Source: Anthonomus grandis grandis (lineage: Eukaryota > Arthropoda > Insecta > Coleoptera > Curculionidae). From it: a stretch of DNA of 64,000 nucleotides. The notes under the pieces are model-generated. The model was not told the origin of the DNA, ran no database searches, and saw only the letters and a list, made by a program, of their open reading frames with translations. The stretch spans positions 14,107,644-14,171,643 of the forward strand of contig NC_065548.1 of the NCBI RefSeq assembly GCF_022605725.1, given 5' to 3'. The position numbers and the translations under genes were made by a program. Shown one piece after another: positions 1 to 11,264 of this stretch (positions within the stretch are counted from its first letter, which is position 1; each line of letters opens with the position of its first letter).

Positions 1-902
1 TTTGATTTTAAAAGTTTTTCAATATAGACTTGAGGAATTAATTTCCATACGTTTGGACTTTTTTGATATAGTTCGTTAACATTAAAGAGATGTTTTTGAT
101 GGATTCTCTTATCAATTTCATCCCACAAATTCTCGATTGGGTTAAGATTCGGGCTTTGTACAGGAAAAAGCATAACGTCAACTTTATTAGCACTTAACCA
201 ATTTTTAACTAGTTTTGACATAGGCTTCGGGTCTTTGTGATGCTGAAAAACACATCTTAACTACATGTTGTATTTTGCCCAAGGTAGCATCTCCTTTTGT
301 AATATGTTTTGGTAGACAAAACGATTCATAATGTCTTCGATGATTTTGACTAACGGACTTATACCAAACCCTCCAAAGTAACCCCAAACCATGACACCAC
401 CATCACCGTGTTTTATTATGTGTCGCGTATATTTTGGATTAAATCTGGTCTCTTAATCAGTTTAAAATTACTTTCATCTGAAAACACTATTGTTTTTCAT
501 TTTTCATAAAACCAGTTGAGATGTTCTTTGGCGAATCGAAGTCTGGCCTCTCTGTTCTTCATTGAGATGAAGGGTTTTTTCGCTGACTTTCTACCGTATA
601 TCCAGCGTCCTTAAGTCATCATTTTATAGTGCTTACCGATATTGAAACATGCCCCAACTGTTGTTTAACTTAGCAGCACTAATGAATGGATCTTGCACAA
701 CCAAGCTCTTAATATTTCTATCCATCACACTATTAATTTTTCTTTTTATGCCACTTCTTGGAACTCCTTCCCAGGTACCTCTTCTATTAAAATTAGAAAT
801 GGTTCTGAATAATACTGATTTATTTAAATTTAGGTCTTTTGCTATTTTACAGTGCTTTTCATCATTTTTTAGTTTTTCCGAATTTTTTTCTTTTATTTGC
901 AC
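1..902 (-). pseudogene. Tc1-family transposase relic, 3' end cut by the window
   Basis: Read on the minus strand, this encodes the parts of a Tc1 transposase in order. The N-terminal helix-turn-helix region is open at 902-633 and contains a KIAKDLNLNKSVLFRTI-like segment. The first catalytic block FSDESNFKL lies near 490-460, followed by FQHHKDPKPMSK near 245-210 and SPNLNPIENLWDEI near 155-110. Tc1 transposases use a DDE triad. The first Asp and the final Glu are present, but the second site reads QHHKD where the family has QQDND, so the catalytic Asp is lost. Several frame breaks separate the blocks, and no ATG opens the first block. The right inverted repeat is not recognisable and the left end lies outside the window. 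The element must be inactive. Confidence 0.85.
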
Positions 903-1387
903 AGAAAAATCTAAATTATGTGCATGTTGATTGAGTCCTTAACCTTTTAGATTCACCACAGATAAACTCAAGAGTAATCACGCAAATCTAAACAAGAAAT
1001 AAATATAAAATTTACTTGCTCTGCAACTGGACTGCTACGAATTTAAAATAATTTCCAAATTTCAGTTGAGCAGTTCAATTTCAATATTTAGCTGAATTTC
1101 GTAGGGACTCAAAAATAAAAAAAAAATTGCACAATTTCGTTTTCATAAGGGCGGTTTTATGGGTATTCTCTTAGAATTTATGAATAATTGCTTCTTGGAA
1201 TAGCAAGGTTAAAGTTCAGTTGCGAGATTTGTATAAGGAATTTGAGGTTTCCTTAGAATTTTTGTGCAAAAACAAATTTTCAATATATTTCTTTAAATTT
1301 ACATTTCTTCAAGATTAGAAAAAAAATATAATCAATTATTAATTCCGGCGACTTATTAATACATGCTTAGGGTTTTTTCTTTGTCCT
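903..1387. other. AT-rich spacer, nothing recognised
   Basis: This stretch shows only short A/T runs and no coding block or repeat that I can pair with other parts of the window. It may include the outer end of the adjoining Tc1 relic. Confidence 0.4.
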
Positions 1388-2100
1388 CTAGTAGTAACCA
1401 AAGGTGTCCTTTGAAGATGAATTTTTAAAGAAAAACTTACTAGTATACAGTATACAACACGATGTAGCTAATTTAATATTTTTAGCCGAAAATTTAAATT
1501 TTTGTCTTAAATTAATCCTATTGAAGATGCTTTTTGCTCTTTTGAATGAATTTTGTAACAGTATTAAATAGTTTTCCAGTGGCAACGAAAAGTGTGTCCT
1601 TGAAGCTGAATTTTCAAATGAAAATTTATAATGAAACGTTACTCCAGCACAAGTGATGCACATGCTGGTGCTCATATAACTTTTACGTTAAAATTCTGTT
1701 TTTTGCCTGAAGTTCATCATAAGGGAGCCTTTTGTGTTATTTTACAAGAACTGAATACTGTTCCAGTGCCAACCAAAACGTGTCACTGAAGTTAAAAAGT
1801 GATATAGTTCATTAATTTTTTACTCATTCTTAGAGATGCTTTTTGACACTTTTCAAAGAATTTTGGGAACATCTAAGATTTTAAATCCTAAATAGTTTTT
1901 CCAGTGGCAACCAATATATTACATTCAAGCTCAATTTTAAAATAACAATTTGTCATGAAACAGAATTATTGACTTTTTTAATCGTTACTCAAAGGAATTC
2001 CTAGAAATGTTTGTTTGCTATTTCAAATACAAATTACCATAAAACCTCAAAAACGTTTCCAATGGCAATATAAAGTCTAATTAAATAAAAAAATACCATG
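1388..2100. repeat. Degenerate tandem repeat with CCAGTGGCAACC marker
   Basis: A marker close to CCAGTGGCAACC followed by a GTGTCCTTGAAG-like segment recurs at about 1391, 1576, 1763, 1911 and 2059. Spacings are about 187, 187, 148 and 148 bases. Units also share an 'atttt.aaa.gaaaa' tail and a TTTTGC-containing segment. Identity between units is moderate, so this is an old array. A small minus-strand ORF at 1388-1675 spans unit boundaries and looks like chance. No transposable-element protein is encoded. Confidence 0.65.
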
Positions 2101-2700
2101 AGACATGGGTTCACTGAAAGTAAAATGGTTTATTCAATTTGTACCCTAAAGTTCTGTTTCAAAACAATTTCAAGATAATCTCAAACATTTTGGCAACCAA
2201 ACTTATTTCTTTAAGGTTCAATTGATAAACACCAGCTTGTTCAACTTTAACAGTAAATTTATACACTCAATCATGCTTCAAAATTCATTTTCCACTTAAC
2301 CGCCTCGTAAATCAACCTCTGGATCTTTCGCAAATAACTTCATAGTAAACACATACGGTCCCTAACTCGTAAATAACTTCATAATAACCGTCCTTTAAGC
2401 GGGTACAAACGGGGAAGAAAAAGACAAAAAAAAAAGAACCCGCAGTACCCATATCCGCTCCGAACCGTAGTTACAACCACCAGCGAACGCAAAGGTCATT
2501 TGAAAGTCAAACCTTTCTACTCGCCGTTAAAGCGGATAGATCGTTTTTAAATCCGTTCTGGTAGATCCCCTTTAAAACCAATTACTGTTCCGTACAATCG
2601 CAGTTAATACGTGATCGCGTTGCATCGTTTTCGCACGGTTTACGTTAAATCGTTGTCGTTACGTTAAATTGTTTTTATTAATAAAGAGGTCAGAATTGGG
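2101..2700. other. Non-coding island, less AT-rich (2280-2690)
   Basis: From about 2280 the base composition shifts to fewer A/T bases with many CG dinucleotides. A short direct duplication (AAATAACTTCATA near 2332 and 2373) and three ACGTTAAAT words near 2642-2670 are visible. No ORF of useful length and no transposon protein is present. It may be old unique host sequence. Confidence 0.35.
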
Positions 2701-2779
2701 GCCGCTCGGAGTTTCTTTTTTTATAATTTATTATTGTATGCACCTGAACGAATGAACGAAGAACAGTAGACTGAGGATC

Positions 2780-2890
2780 ATGTGTGTTTTGGTTATGCAT
2801 AATTTCGTTTTTGAGTGCCTTTTTGCAGAAGTAAGTGAATGAGTATTTTGCACGTTTGAGCAATGTAGTTTTTAAGTAAAATTGAATCAT
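2780..2890. repeat. Repeat copy sharing GTTATGCATAATTTCG with 4335-4445
   Basis: About 100 bases here align with 4335-4445. Both contain a CATGTNNGTTTTNGTTAT block, then CATAATTTCGTTTTTGAGTG, then an AAGTAAGT/GAGTATTTT segment. They are in the same orientation about 1.55 kb apart and flank an RTE relic. They could be long terminal repeat remnants or members of the wider TGCATAA-containing repeat family described in the findings. Confidence 0.5.
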
Positions 2891-3094
2891 TTTCTTAAAT
2901 TAAGCCACTTTGACGTTAAACTGACAGCTGGTTTCGATTTGCTTTTTTTTTTAAAGACGACAAAATTTGGTTTTTGTTGCACTGAAGATAACGTTGTTTA
3001 TTTGACAATTTTTCATCCTTCTTCTTACAATATAAATATAATTATTGTCATTCTAATATAATCTTAGGCGCATTAACAAGTTTACTGTAACATC

Positions 3095-3114
3095 TGTTGG
3101 GCGCCAAAAAACTG
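3095..3114 (-). other. 20-base string shared with 4213-4232, primer-binding-site-like
   Basis: The string TGTTGGGCGCCAAAAAACTG is identical at both positions. Read on the minus strand it contains TGGCGCCCAACA, which resembles primer binding sites complementary to tRNA-Lys in gypsy-type retrotransposons. A competing reading is that GCCAAAAA belongs to a dispersed repeat, because similar words occur at 31294, 31440 and 33329. I cannot decide between them. Confidence 0.4.
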
Positions 3115-3164
3115 TCTTGGAGAGTACGATTTTGTGATACTTTGGACCAACTATCAAATTGTAT

Positions 3165-3975
3165 ATAAATTAAATCTGATGTTTCAATTGGTTTCAAGTT
3201 GTCGCCCCTGCTGTTTAATATAGTATTAGAGAAAGTCGTAAGAATAGGAAACAAAAAATACACTTCAGTTCATAAATCAAGGCCTCTCACTTATTCTAGC
3301 CTTTGCGGACTAGATAGACAGTAACAAATGCAACCATAGACACAAAAAAAAAGATTTCTTTAAATTAGAAAATGCTGCGCAAAAGAAGTCGGTTTAAAAA
3401 CTAATCAGTCTTAAACTAAATATATGCCAATGGTAAGATCCAGTTAGCGAGATCAAATTGGACAAGATAGATACATATAATTTCGAGCAAGTGAACCACC
3501 TTAAATATTTGGGAGCTACAATAATAGCAAATTATAACATGAAACATCTACCACAGGATTATCAAAGCCATTATGATATATGGATGCGAAAGGTGGGCCA
3601 TGACAAAACAAAATGAAAACCGACTAAGAATAGCAGAAATAAAAATCCCTGAGAGTATATATGAGTCAGTGAAAGACCAAAACTCATAGCAGTACCTGAT
3701 CAGAAACAACAGAATACTGGAAAACATATACAGTCAACCAAATATCCTCAAAACGATTAATGCTGACTAATATGGGCCGGATACATTAAAAGACAATATG
3801 ACGAACGAGTGGTGAGATTACTAATTTTATAGAATCTACTAAATGCGCTGGAGAGATAAACTGTCGGAAGACTTATCTTAAATATCCCAAGACAACCTAA
3901 ATATTACCAATACCGAACATGCTTATGATAGACAGAAAGCAATGAAAGCAAATCCTAAAGTCAGTTAAGACCACC
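3165..3975 (+). pseudogene. RTE-type LINE reverse transcriptase relic (C-terminal half)
   Basis: Fragments of an RTE-type endonuclease/reverse transcriptase follow in order. LSPLLFNIVLEKVVR appears near 3200-3245, and LILAFAD-stop-ID near 3285-3315 at the place of the YADD catalytic box. FEQVNHLKYLGATI lies near 3483-3525, IYGCERWAMTKQNENRLRIA near 3572-3632, and the usual C-terminal tail continues to about 3975. The second catalytic Asp codon is a TAG stop, and several frames are used. The endonuclease and the N-terminal part of the polymerase are missing, as expected for a 5'-truncated or eroded LINE. The element cannot move by itself. Confidence 0.8.
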
Positions 3976-3999
3976 CAAGGTTGTAAAAGCTACATTTTT

Positions 4000-4048
4000 A
4001 ATTTGGTCTTGCTTACGGCTTAAGTAGAGCCGTCAGCAAGACCAAATT
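4000..4048. repeat. Hairpin with 21-base arms and 7-base loop
   Basis: The arm AATTTGGTCTTGCTTACGGCT at 4000-4020 pairs with 4028-4048 with one mismatch, leaving a 7-base loop. The hairpin sits 25 bases after the last readable codons of the RTE relic and before the shared 20-base string at 4213. It could be a LINE 3'-end structure, a fold-back mini-element or a template-switch product. Confidence 0.8.
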
Positions 4049-4212
4049 ACTTCATTTGCCTGACAGGTACGATTTTCGAGCTTTTCTTTGTGATTGTATT
4101 ATGGTCTTTTAATTTAATTTATTTATAACATATTCGATAATTTTCCTTTTACAATGACTGTTTTCGTCATTAAATGCATCTCATTATATTTTAAGAATGT
4201 TAGTATAAGATT

Positions 4213-4232
4213 TGTTGGGCGCCAAAAAACTG
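4213..4232 (-). other. Second copy of the 20-base primer-binding-site-like string
   Basis: This is identical to 3095-3114. If it is a primer binding site for a minus-strand LTR element, the 5' LTR would lie immediately to the right (4233 onward), where the repeat shared with 2780-2890 is indeed found at 4335-4445. No gag or pol of such an element is visible between the copies. Confidence 0.4.
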
Positions 4233-4334
4233 CCGCCTTAAAAGTAGAAATTCCTGATTTTTTACCATTGACGTAAAAGTGTTGACACTTACGTTTTTTT
4301 AAAAGGCACTTTTATAGTCTTTTTTGAGGCAAGC

Positions 4335-4445
4335 GTGTGTCATGTCCGTTTTAGTTATACATAATTTCGTTTTTGAGTGACAGTATACAGAATAAGCAAG
4401 TAAGTATTTTATAATTTTGGGGTTGATTGGGCAATATAAGACCCA
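4335..4445. repeat. Repeat copy sharing GTTATACATAATTTCG with 2780-2890
   Basis: This is the partner of 2780-2890 in direct orientation. It differs by scattered substitutions and small gaps. A 60-codon minus-strand ORF that overlaps it shows no recognisable domain. Confidence 0.5.
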
Positions 4446-4489
4446 TCGATTTATTTTAGTTTTGGGTATTTTTAGATACATTCAAAATA

Positions 4490-5590
4490 AAGCATTTAAA
4501 AAAACCTGAAAATGTACGTCGACGTTATTGCTATGCTGCTATTTACTAATGGAAACAAAAATATATTATGGTATTAACATGTGCTAATGACTTTTATGTC
4601 CATTTAATTTTTTTTATACCTACATACATTAATTAAATGAAACAACAAAAAAATTCACACTTTTTTATTTGTTAAATTATTGACATAATATATTCAGGAG
4701 AATCAAACTAATAGCTACAACGTTGCCAGATAGTACAGCTATATCTTTTACGGGTTCTTTCCTAGCCTAATCTTAGCACATGAAGGTTTCTGATCAGAGG
4801 ATCTTTTTAGTTGAAGTTTTACTTCGCTCTCGATTTTTTTTCTGATACAAGTACTTCATAATAAATTGTGTCGCCATCTCACTTCATTTATTTATTTAAT
4901 GTTTCACTAAAATAAATTATTAATAATATTTACTCAATAATGAGCCCTATAGAGTTCCAGCCATTCAGTTTCTTCAACAACAAGAATACATTACGATACG
5001 CTTTAAGCCCTAACCTAAATTAACATAAGTATTAGTAACTTCTGCTTTCAACTAAACCATATATTTACGTATACATTATACAATAATTACACTAATATCA
5101 TACATGTAAAAATACCAGATGTTTTTACAATCATGAACAGGCAGGTAGCGCATGATCAACCATCAATAAGAGACTTTTAAAGTAAAAAACCTCGAAACAA
5201 TCGAATTTTGTCAAGTATGGCAACGCTGCTGAAGATCCGTGAAAAAAATTGTGTTTTTGAATTGCAATGATTTGAAAATGACGGTTTTTAGTAAAAAATA
5301 TGGTTCATCTAATTCTTTGTTTAGTTTAAAATCTTTTTTCAATAGTAATAATAATAAACCTTAAGGAAAGCATCCATAAGCTGATGTCGAGGCTAAGACT
5401 CAAAAGTCGACGCTATTATCCACATCTCGAATCGTCAAAAAGTTCATTGGAAACGCAGATAACATCAATTAGTTTAAAAAACATATTATGTACTTTTAGT
5501 CTTAGTATATTATTTGTTAATAAAGGTAAAAAAAGAGTCCGATAACATGGAAAGGACTAAGAGCTTCATCCTTTTGATATCTGAGATATG
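4490..5590. other. AT-rich spacer, nothing recognised
   Basis: Long A/T-rich text with no coding block that I recognise in any frame and no clear internal repeat. Confidence 0.35.
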
Positions 5591-5598
5591 TGGGATAA

Positions 5599-6620
5599 GT
5601 GGCTTACATTAAATCTGATGGTGAAAGCTATAAATACCTATGGCGGTATTCACTACACTTTTCAGACATCGACAGAAAGATAAGGATAACCGTTACTAGA
5701 TATAGAGCTCACTCTTCAAAAGCTGCTGTTGAAAGATTTACCGTACCAAGAGGAAGCGGAGTACTCTATCTGTTTTCTTCACCAAAGGGTTGTAAATAGT
5801 CTTCTTAAGTGTTTCGTGCACACAAGTGCAGTCTCGCCACTTTTTCAGACAGTAGCTAAGGAACAGCCCACCTCAATCTTCGAAGGATAAAACCAAAGGC
5901 ACTATAACAATATATACATTGGGTAACATTCACTTACTGGCAATGGTGACATATTCGATAAGAGAAAAGGATTCGTGATTTCATAGCTACCAAGCACTAC
6001 CTGAAGTATCTTGTAAGGGAATGAAAAGTATAATATGATAGATAAATTATTACGTATCCCAGCATACAATCGGTGGATGTACATTCTCGTCAGATAATGA
6101 TTATCTACACCGTCACCACGTGTGTGGCAAAAATAATCCATCTGCAGCCAAATTATATAATCTAAATGAAGACAACACTTCTTATTACACATATGAACCT
6201 AGAGCGGTGGTATAGAATCACATATTGAAACTCTGCTGGAATATATTTGTAACTGAATTCTCACAGACTCGACAAACAGAGCTTTCCTAATTAAAAGAGA
6301 TGTGCCTAACTCCACTAACATCCATGATCCATGAACGAGCTTACGAATTATGCTAATTTAGCAATAAAAATAAAAAATCTACGGTGTCGAGAAGAAGTGA
6401 CTATTATAACTGTAGTCATATCGTTAATCAAACTGGTGCTGAACTAAAATCTTAACTACCTTGGCCCACAGTAATAGAACTCCGGAAGACATCGATAGTA
6501 ACTACATTGCCATTCCACTATCATGTTCTTAGAACAGATAGGATTTGATACTTGGCTGGTAAGCGTAAAGTCAGGGCTGTTATCATTCAGGACTTGTTTG
6601 CCAAATTACAAAAAGTATGA
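5599..6620 (+). pseudogene. LINE polyprotein C-terminal relic, copy 1
   Basis: The reading SDGESYKYL at the start, then RYRAHSSKAAVERFTVPRG near 5697-5755, match the post-polymerase region of a non-LTR family in which the block H.PKS.VERFTLPR..GGRG is typical. Later frames give NSLLKCFVHTSAVSPLFQTV near 5800-5860, an FLIKRDVPNSTNIHD segment near 6282-6330 corresponding to an LIDIAIPNTHNL block, and LTNYANLAIKIKNL with a VTIITVVIS stretch near 6338-6435. Many frameshifts and stops are present, so it is dead. The exact clade is not certain. The C-terminal block resembles elements of the R2/R4 type, but I could not see a complete endonuclease. Confidence 0.6.
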
Positions 6621-6849
6621 ATTTTTGAGACAAGGTAATCACAATCTACCATGACGGATGTATTGTTATTAAGTGAAAGAATAGCTGAGTGCCAGGTGAG
6701 AAAGTCATGATCAGCTAAACTTCACCCTATGTAAGTTGTATATCTGTTATTTTATAATATTTATATTCTTTTTGCTTCTGCATTTACAAAAATATAAAAT
6801 ATTTTTATTATTATAAATACCCAAATATTGACCCAAAGTAAGCTTGGAA

Positions 6850-7105
6850 TTATAGTAAGGGATAAAATATCAAACGAAGAAACATCATGCAGACCATCAC
6901 CGAGATAAAACAGAAATACAGCAAACTCTGGGATGAAATAAAAAGGATGTGGAGCCTCTTCAACGTATTCACTGTTCCTATAGTAATATTTACAGCGGCA
7001 TTTCCAAAAGACCTACAAAGGAGAGAGCCTTAATCGTTCTAAATACCACTGAACTCGGAGAAATAATATTGATGAGAAAAACCATAAGAAACCATATTAT
7101 ATGGA
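6850..7105 (+). pseudogene. LINE polyprotein C-terminal relic, copy 2
   Basis: One frame gives TITEIKQKYSKLWDEIKRMW followed by FTVPIVI and FPKDLQ, then an ILNTT-like segment. This is the same C-terminal block as LTNYANLAIKIKNL...VTIITVVIS in the copy ending near 6620. Two copies of one LINE family therefore lie in the same orientation, 230 bases apart. Only the last part of the protein survives here. Confidence 0.6.
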
Positions 7106-7109
7106 CCAA

Positions 7110-8570
7110 AACTAGAGACTGTTGATATCACACATCCCTTTCTTACATTGTGCATCTTCTGGAAATTTTTAACGTATTTCTTCTGGCATAGTTTACACAA
7201 TTACATCCCTAAAACAGCATCTTTAAGATTCCTTAGATTGAGATGGGAATAGAAAATATCAGCATGGAATTTTTTAATCATCATCACCGTTTCATTTCTA
7301 AGTTATTCTGTGGATCTTCTAAAAACATATATTTTTCTAATATAGTTTATATAACTGCCTTTAAAAAATATCATTCTCCTCATACTCTTTAGGCTAAGAG
7401 GGAATATCTAGCTCGTAAAATACAGCTCTTTCTCCATTTTTCTATATCACCGTTTCATTAGTTAAGCATCCACGATAGTCATCAAATGGACAATACACTT
7501 TAATTACTTACACTTTAACTGGAAAGATGAATATTTTACCTGTGAATCCGAGTCCGATTAAAATCTTTGAAATTAAATAAATTCGTTGAAAATCGTGTTA
7601 TTACATGGGCTCAATATGAATGCGCCCTCGATAACACCAAAACGTTCATAGCGCAGCCAAATGAAATTGTTTGCTTTAACGTCATTGGTCTCCATACGAG
7701 TGGGTTTCGCTGTATGTATGCTTTACGAAATGCTTGTTTTTAATTAATTTTTAGTTTTTATTATTCCATTTCCTTGTGTGGGCGGCACGGCGTGCGGTTC
7801 ATAAATTTATTCCATGCGGATGAAAACAACTATTTTTAGTTTAATTGGTTTTATTTATAGCATACTTGAAAAATAGCTAGAAATTATATCGGAAAAAACA
7901 ACAAAAATATGGTTTCTCCTACTTTAATGTTTAATATGGACGTTAATAAAAAATTTTTGTATCCTAATTTTGTCCCATATATCAAACTATATTCAAAATA
8001 ACTTAAAAACCTGAAAGATTCAGTGGTCCAACTAAGAATCAATGGCGAATTAACCCTCTGATTAATGGCAATCTTTAATTGGTCCACTATATACATATGT
8101 CCTCGTTTTTGTTTCACTCATTCAAAAGATATAAGTTCAAAATTTAACAAGATAATGAAAGCATTCTTATGAAACAAAAAGCATAATATTTAGCACGGAA
8201 TTATGGGTTATCACTAATTTATTTTTCAAGTTTTACAAAAATTCGATATTTCACATCTAATTAAAAACAATTGGCTTAAAAATAATCAACTAAATACCAT
8301 TTAAAATTGTGCAATAAATTACATAGCCCCAGTAAATAATAATATCTATGACTCATTTTATAGCCAACAAATTACGCCAGTACATAATAACAGTCATTTG
8401 TATTAAATAAATTAAAATCGATTTCCTAATACTGACAGCGAGCTGAGTTAAGCCACCATATAAACAAATAAACAAGGAAATAAAAATGTTTTAAAGATTT
8501 TACATAAAATTTTATAATCAAGTGAGCAAAAGAAAAGGAAACAAACAAAAATTGTAAGCCACTTAACGTT
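7110..8570. other. Mostly AT-rich spacer with a less AT-rich patch near 7600-7830
   Basis: No transposon protein is readable. The patch at 7600-7830 has more G/C and several CG dinucleotides, unlike the surrounding text. The small minus-strand ORF at 7884-8117 has no recognisable domain. Confidence 0.35.
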
Positions 8571-8579
8571 TGAAATGTT

Positions 8580-8860
8580 GCTTACATAAATAATTAGTGG
8601 CGTAAATTATTCATGACAGTTGGGCCGTGGGGTCTTTGTCTGACGAAAGAAAATTACTATGCACGTCTGTTTCTTTGGCGGGGGTATCGCTATTGGAAAA
8701 TGGAGGATCGGCAGCGTAATGAATAAATAAATAGATTTTTAAACGGCATAATTAAAAGTTTATATAAAGAGTTTCACTTTATCGCTACCGAGAACCGGTA
8801 TTTCAGTGTACGTGGGTGTTAACAACTATTTAAAAAAACATAGTAGTGTCAACACTTAAA
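8580..8860. other. Non-coding island, less AT-rich
   Basis: About 280 bases with G/C-richer text, including repeated ATTA-type words (AATAATTAGTGG, GTAATGAATAAATAA, CATAATTAAAAG). It does not match other copies in the window and carries no ORF. It is a candidate conserved non-coding sequence. Confidence 0.35.
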
Positions 8861-8869
8861 TTGAAATGT

Positions 8870-10375
8870 TGGAAGTTATTTATTTTTTATAGGAGTCTAA
8901 ACATTATTATATAACAAACTGTAAGGAAATATAAAACCAATGTACTTAAAGTGTTTCCTCACATTACTTTAATGGAACCTTCACATATAACAGAACTTTT
9001 TTATAATAATATAATAAAAATTATTATAATTCTGTTCTTATATACAAATATTTTGTTAAGTTTCTGAGTTTAGAATTCGTTGAAAAATACAGAGTTTCAA
9101 CTAGAATTAATAACCAATTAATCCTCTGGTTTGGGGCAATCGTCAGTTGGTCAATTAGTTTTTTGATTTTTCCAGATATTTTGGTTCTTCCAGATATTTA
9201 GGTTCAGTCTAATCCCTGCTAAAATTTTATTTTTTTTAAGCTAACCATTCCAGTGAATTTGATTTTAATCGCATAATATAAAAGGATGGGACACTCCACC
9301 TAATATGTACGTTATGTTCACAAAAAGGTGCTTTATTAAAAAGTTTATTAAAAAAATTCATTTTTTGAATTTGGAACTGTTTAGACAAATATTAAAGGCA
9401 GAAAGGCAAAATCGAATATAATAAAAGCATAAAATTACTTAAAGAAGTATACTTTCTAAGTAAAAAAAATAATTTTGAAACAGTGCTATTGAAGAAAAAT
9501 TAAGAAGAATATTTAATAAATGAATAACCTAATTTAAGAAATTTTAATCTTAATTTGTTTTTCAAATTTTAAACTTTCTAGTAGCAAAAAATTTTTTAAA
9601 AAATGAACGGACAAATTTTGTTTATCAATTAAAACCAGTAATTAAAACTCTATTTAAAAAATATATTAGTAGAAAAAAAATTAATAGCAAATTGTTTAAA
9701 TTGTTTAACTGGAGCCAATAGAAGTATTACACAGACATCTTTACTGAAATCCTTTTATCAGATTATTGGTTTTTACCAATAACATAAACAACTAAAAAAA
9801 TAATCTTGGGTTTCTGAAAAATCTTAAAATAATTTATAATTATGCAATATTTAAGTTTCAATCTTCTAATCTATTCAATTTCTAACAGATTTTTAAAAAA
9901 ATATGGATAATTATTAGAAATTTCCAAAGTACATACAAGCTAATGACAAGTAATTGTGAAGTATTAAGGAGGTTCCCTATAAAAAAACATGTTCTACATT
10001 CTCATCATAAATTCCAAAAAAAAAAAAAAAAATTCAGATTCTTTAGAAAGTTCAAAGCACTTTATTTAATTCAAAATATGTCATAAAATATTATGACATG
10101 CACATAAATTAAAAAAAAAAAATTCGGCGTAAGTCTAAGAAATTTAAGATCTAATATATTTTTTTGAATAAAATATAAAAAAGTTCCTATCGTATGCATT
10201 AAGGTCATGCAAAAAATCATATAGCAATCCGAAATCAAATAATAACCATTATTTTTGTTGGTAGCCATTTCTATGACATTATATTCTTTCAGGTTACCAC
10301 TAGAACTATGTAATAATTTTTAAAGAAAAAGGCATATAAGAAATATACCAAATCTCATTCAACTATTAATTATAA
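8870..10375. other. Strongly AT-rich spacer
   Basis: Nothing coding is visible. An A-run of about 18 bases lies near 10018. A copy of the recurring core in antisense form (CGTATGCATTAAGGTCATGCA) lies at about 10189-10209. Confidence 0.35.
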
Positions 10376-10379
10376 TGTT

Positions 10380-11180
10380 TTTTCTGAAATTAGATCCAAA
10401 TACAAACGGTTAAAGAAGTCATGTTATGATGAGTATGTTCTTTTCACTGAACAATCCCTTAACCATAATCTCAAGAAAGTTTCTATGCTCAAAAAAAAAG
10501 GAATAATGCAGTCTCCAGTAAGGTCTTTTAGGAGAATTTCACTTGTTTAACTGGCAATGGTTTTCAAACCATAAAACACCTTTTACAACTAACCAAATCT
10601 CTTCATTTTACTCTTGAGTGTCACAACCTCTGCTTGCAGCTTGGTGTATCAACAGCAATATGGACTTCAATAATAAAAAAGGTTATAACTTGTAGTCGTG
10701 TTGTAAATCATATAAATAATGGCTATTATTGACAGTCCTCTTGAGGGTGTACCTAGGGTGAGGAATCTGGGAGTTATATTAAATTCCAAATTTAGTTTTT
10801 CTTCTCTCTACAAATGCTGGGTTGTATAAAAAGAAGCATAAAAGTGTTTATTCCATTAAGCGTCTCTACTGAACCTTCGTGAAGTTCGTTCTTATTTTGA
10901 ATATGGATCATGAATATGGTGCCCCCAGTATGACAACTATATCTAACTAATTGAGCTGGTGCAACACTAGTTCCTAAGGTACATTGATTTTAAAAGAAAT
11001 ATTACATTTCCTATAATTTATCTAAAACTTACTATTTTAGAAACTCTTACGAGGTACCATGAGCGTTTTTTACGATTCTACATTCTCATAGTCCTTCTTA
11101 GCTGGATTGGATTAAATGTACCACCCAGACAAACCCTTAAAGGACGGGTACATCCTTTTTATAAATACATTCCTTTCATA
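10380..11180 (+). pseudogene. Jockey/CR1-like LINE relic
   Basis: The linker block IRSKYKRLKKSCYDEYVLF is readable near 10391-10447. After a gap, the C-terminal region follows: PLEGVPRVRNLGVILNSKF near 10738-10795, LREVRSYFEYGS near 10870-10910, then LIELVQH, FLRYIDFKRNITFPIIYLKL near 10970-11030 and ETLTRYHERFLRF near 11040-11075. These are the typical post-polymerase segments of Jockey/CR1-group LINEs. The catalytic palm domain is missing, so an internal deletion joined the linker to the C-terminal part. Stops and frameshifts are frequent. Confidence 0.7.
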
Positions 11181-11264
11181 GGACTAATTATGGAAATAAT
11201 TTTTTTTCACTAGGGTAAGTAAACTTGCAAACCAGTACTCAGCCTAGCCAAACAGCACACATTC

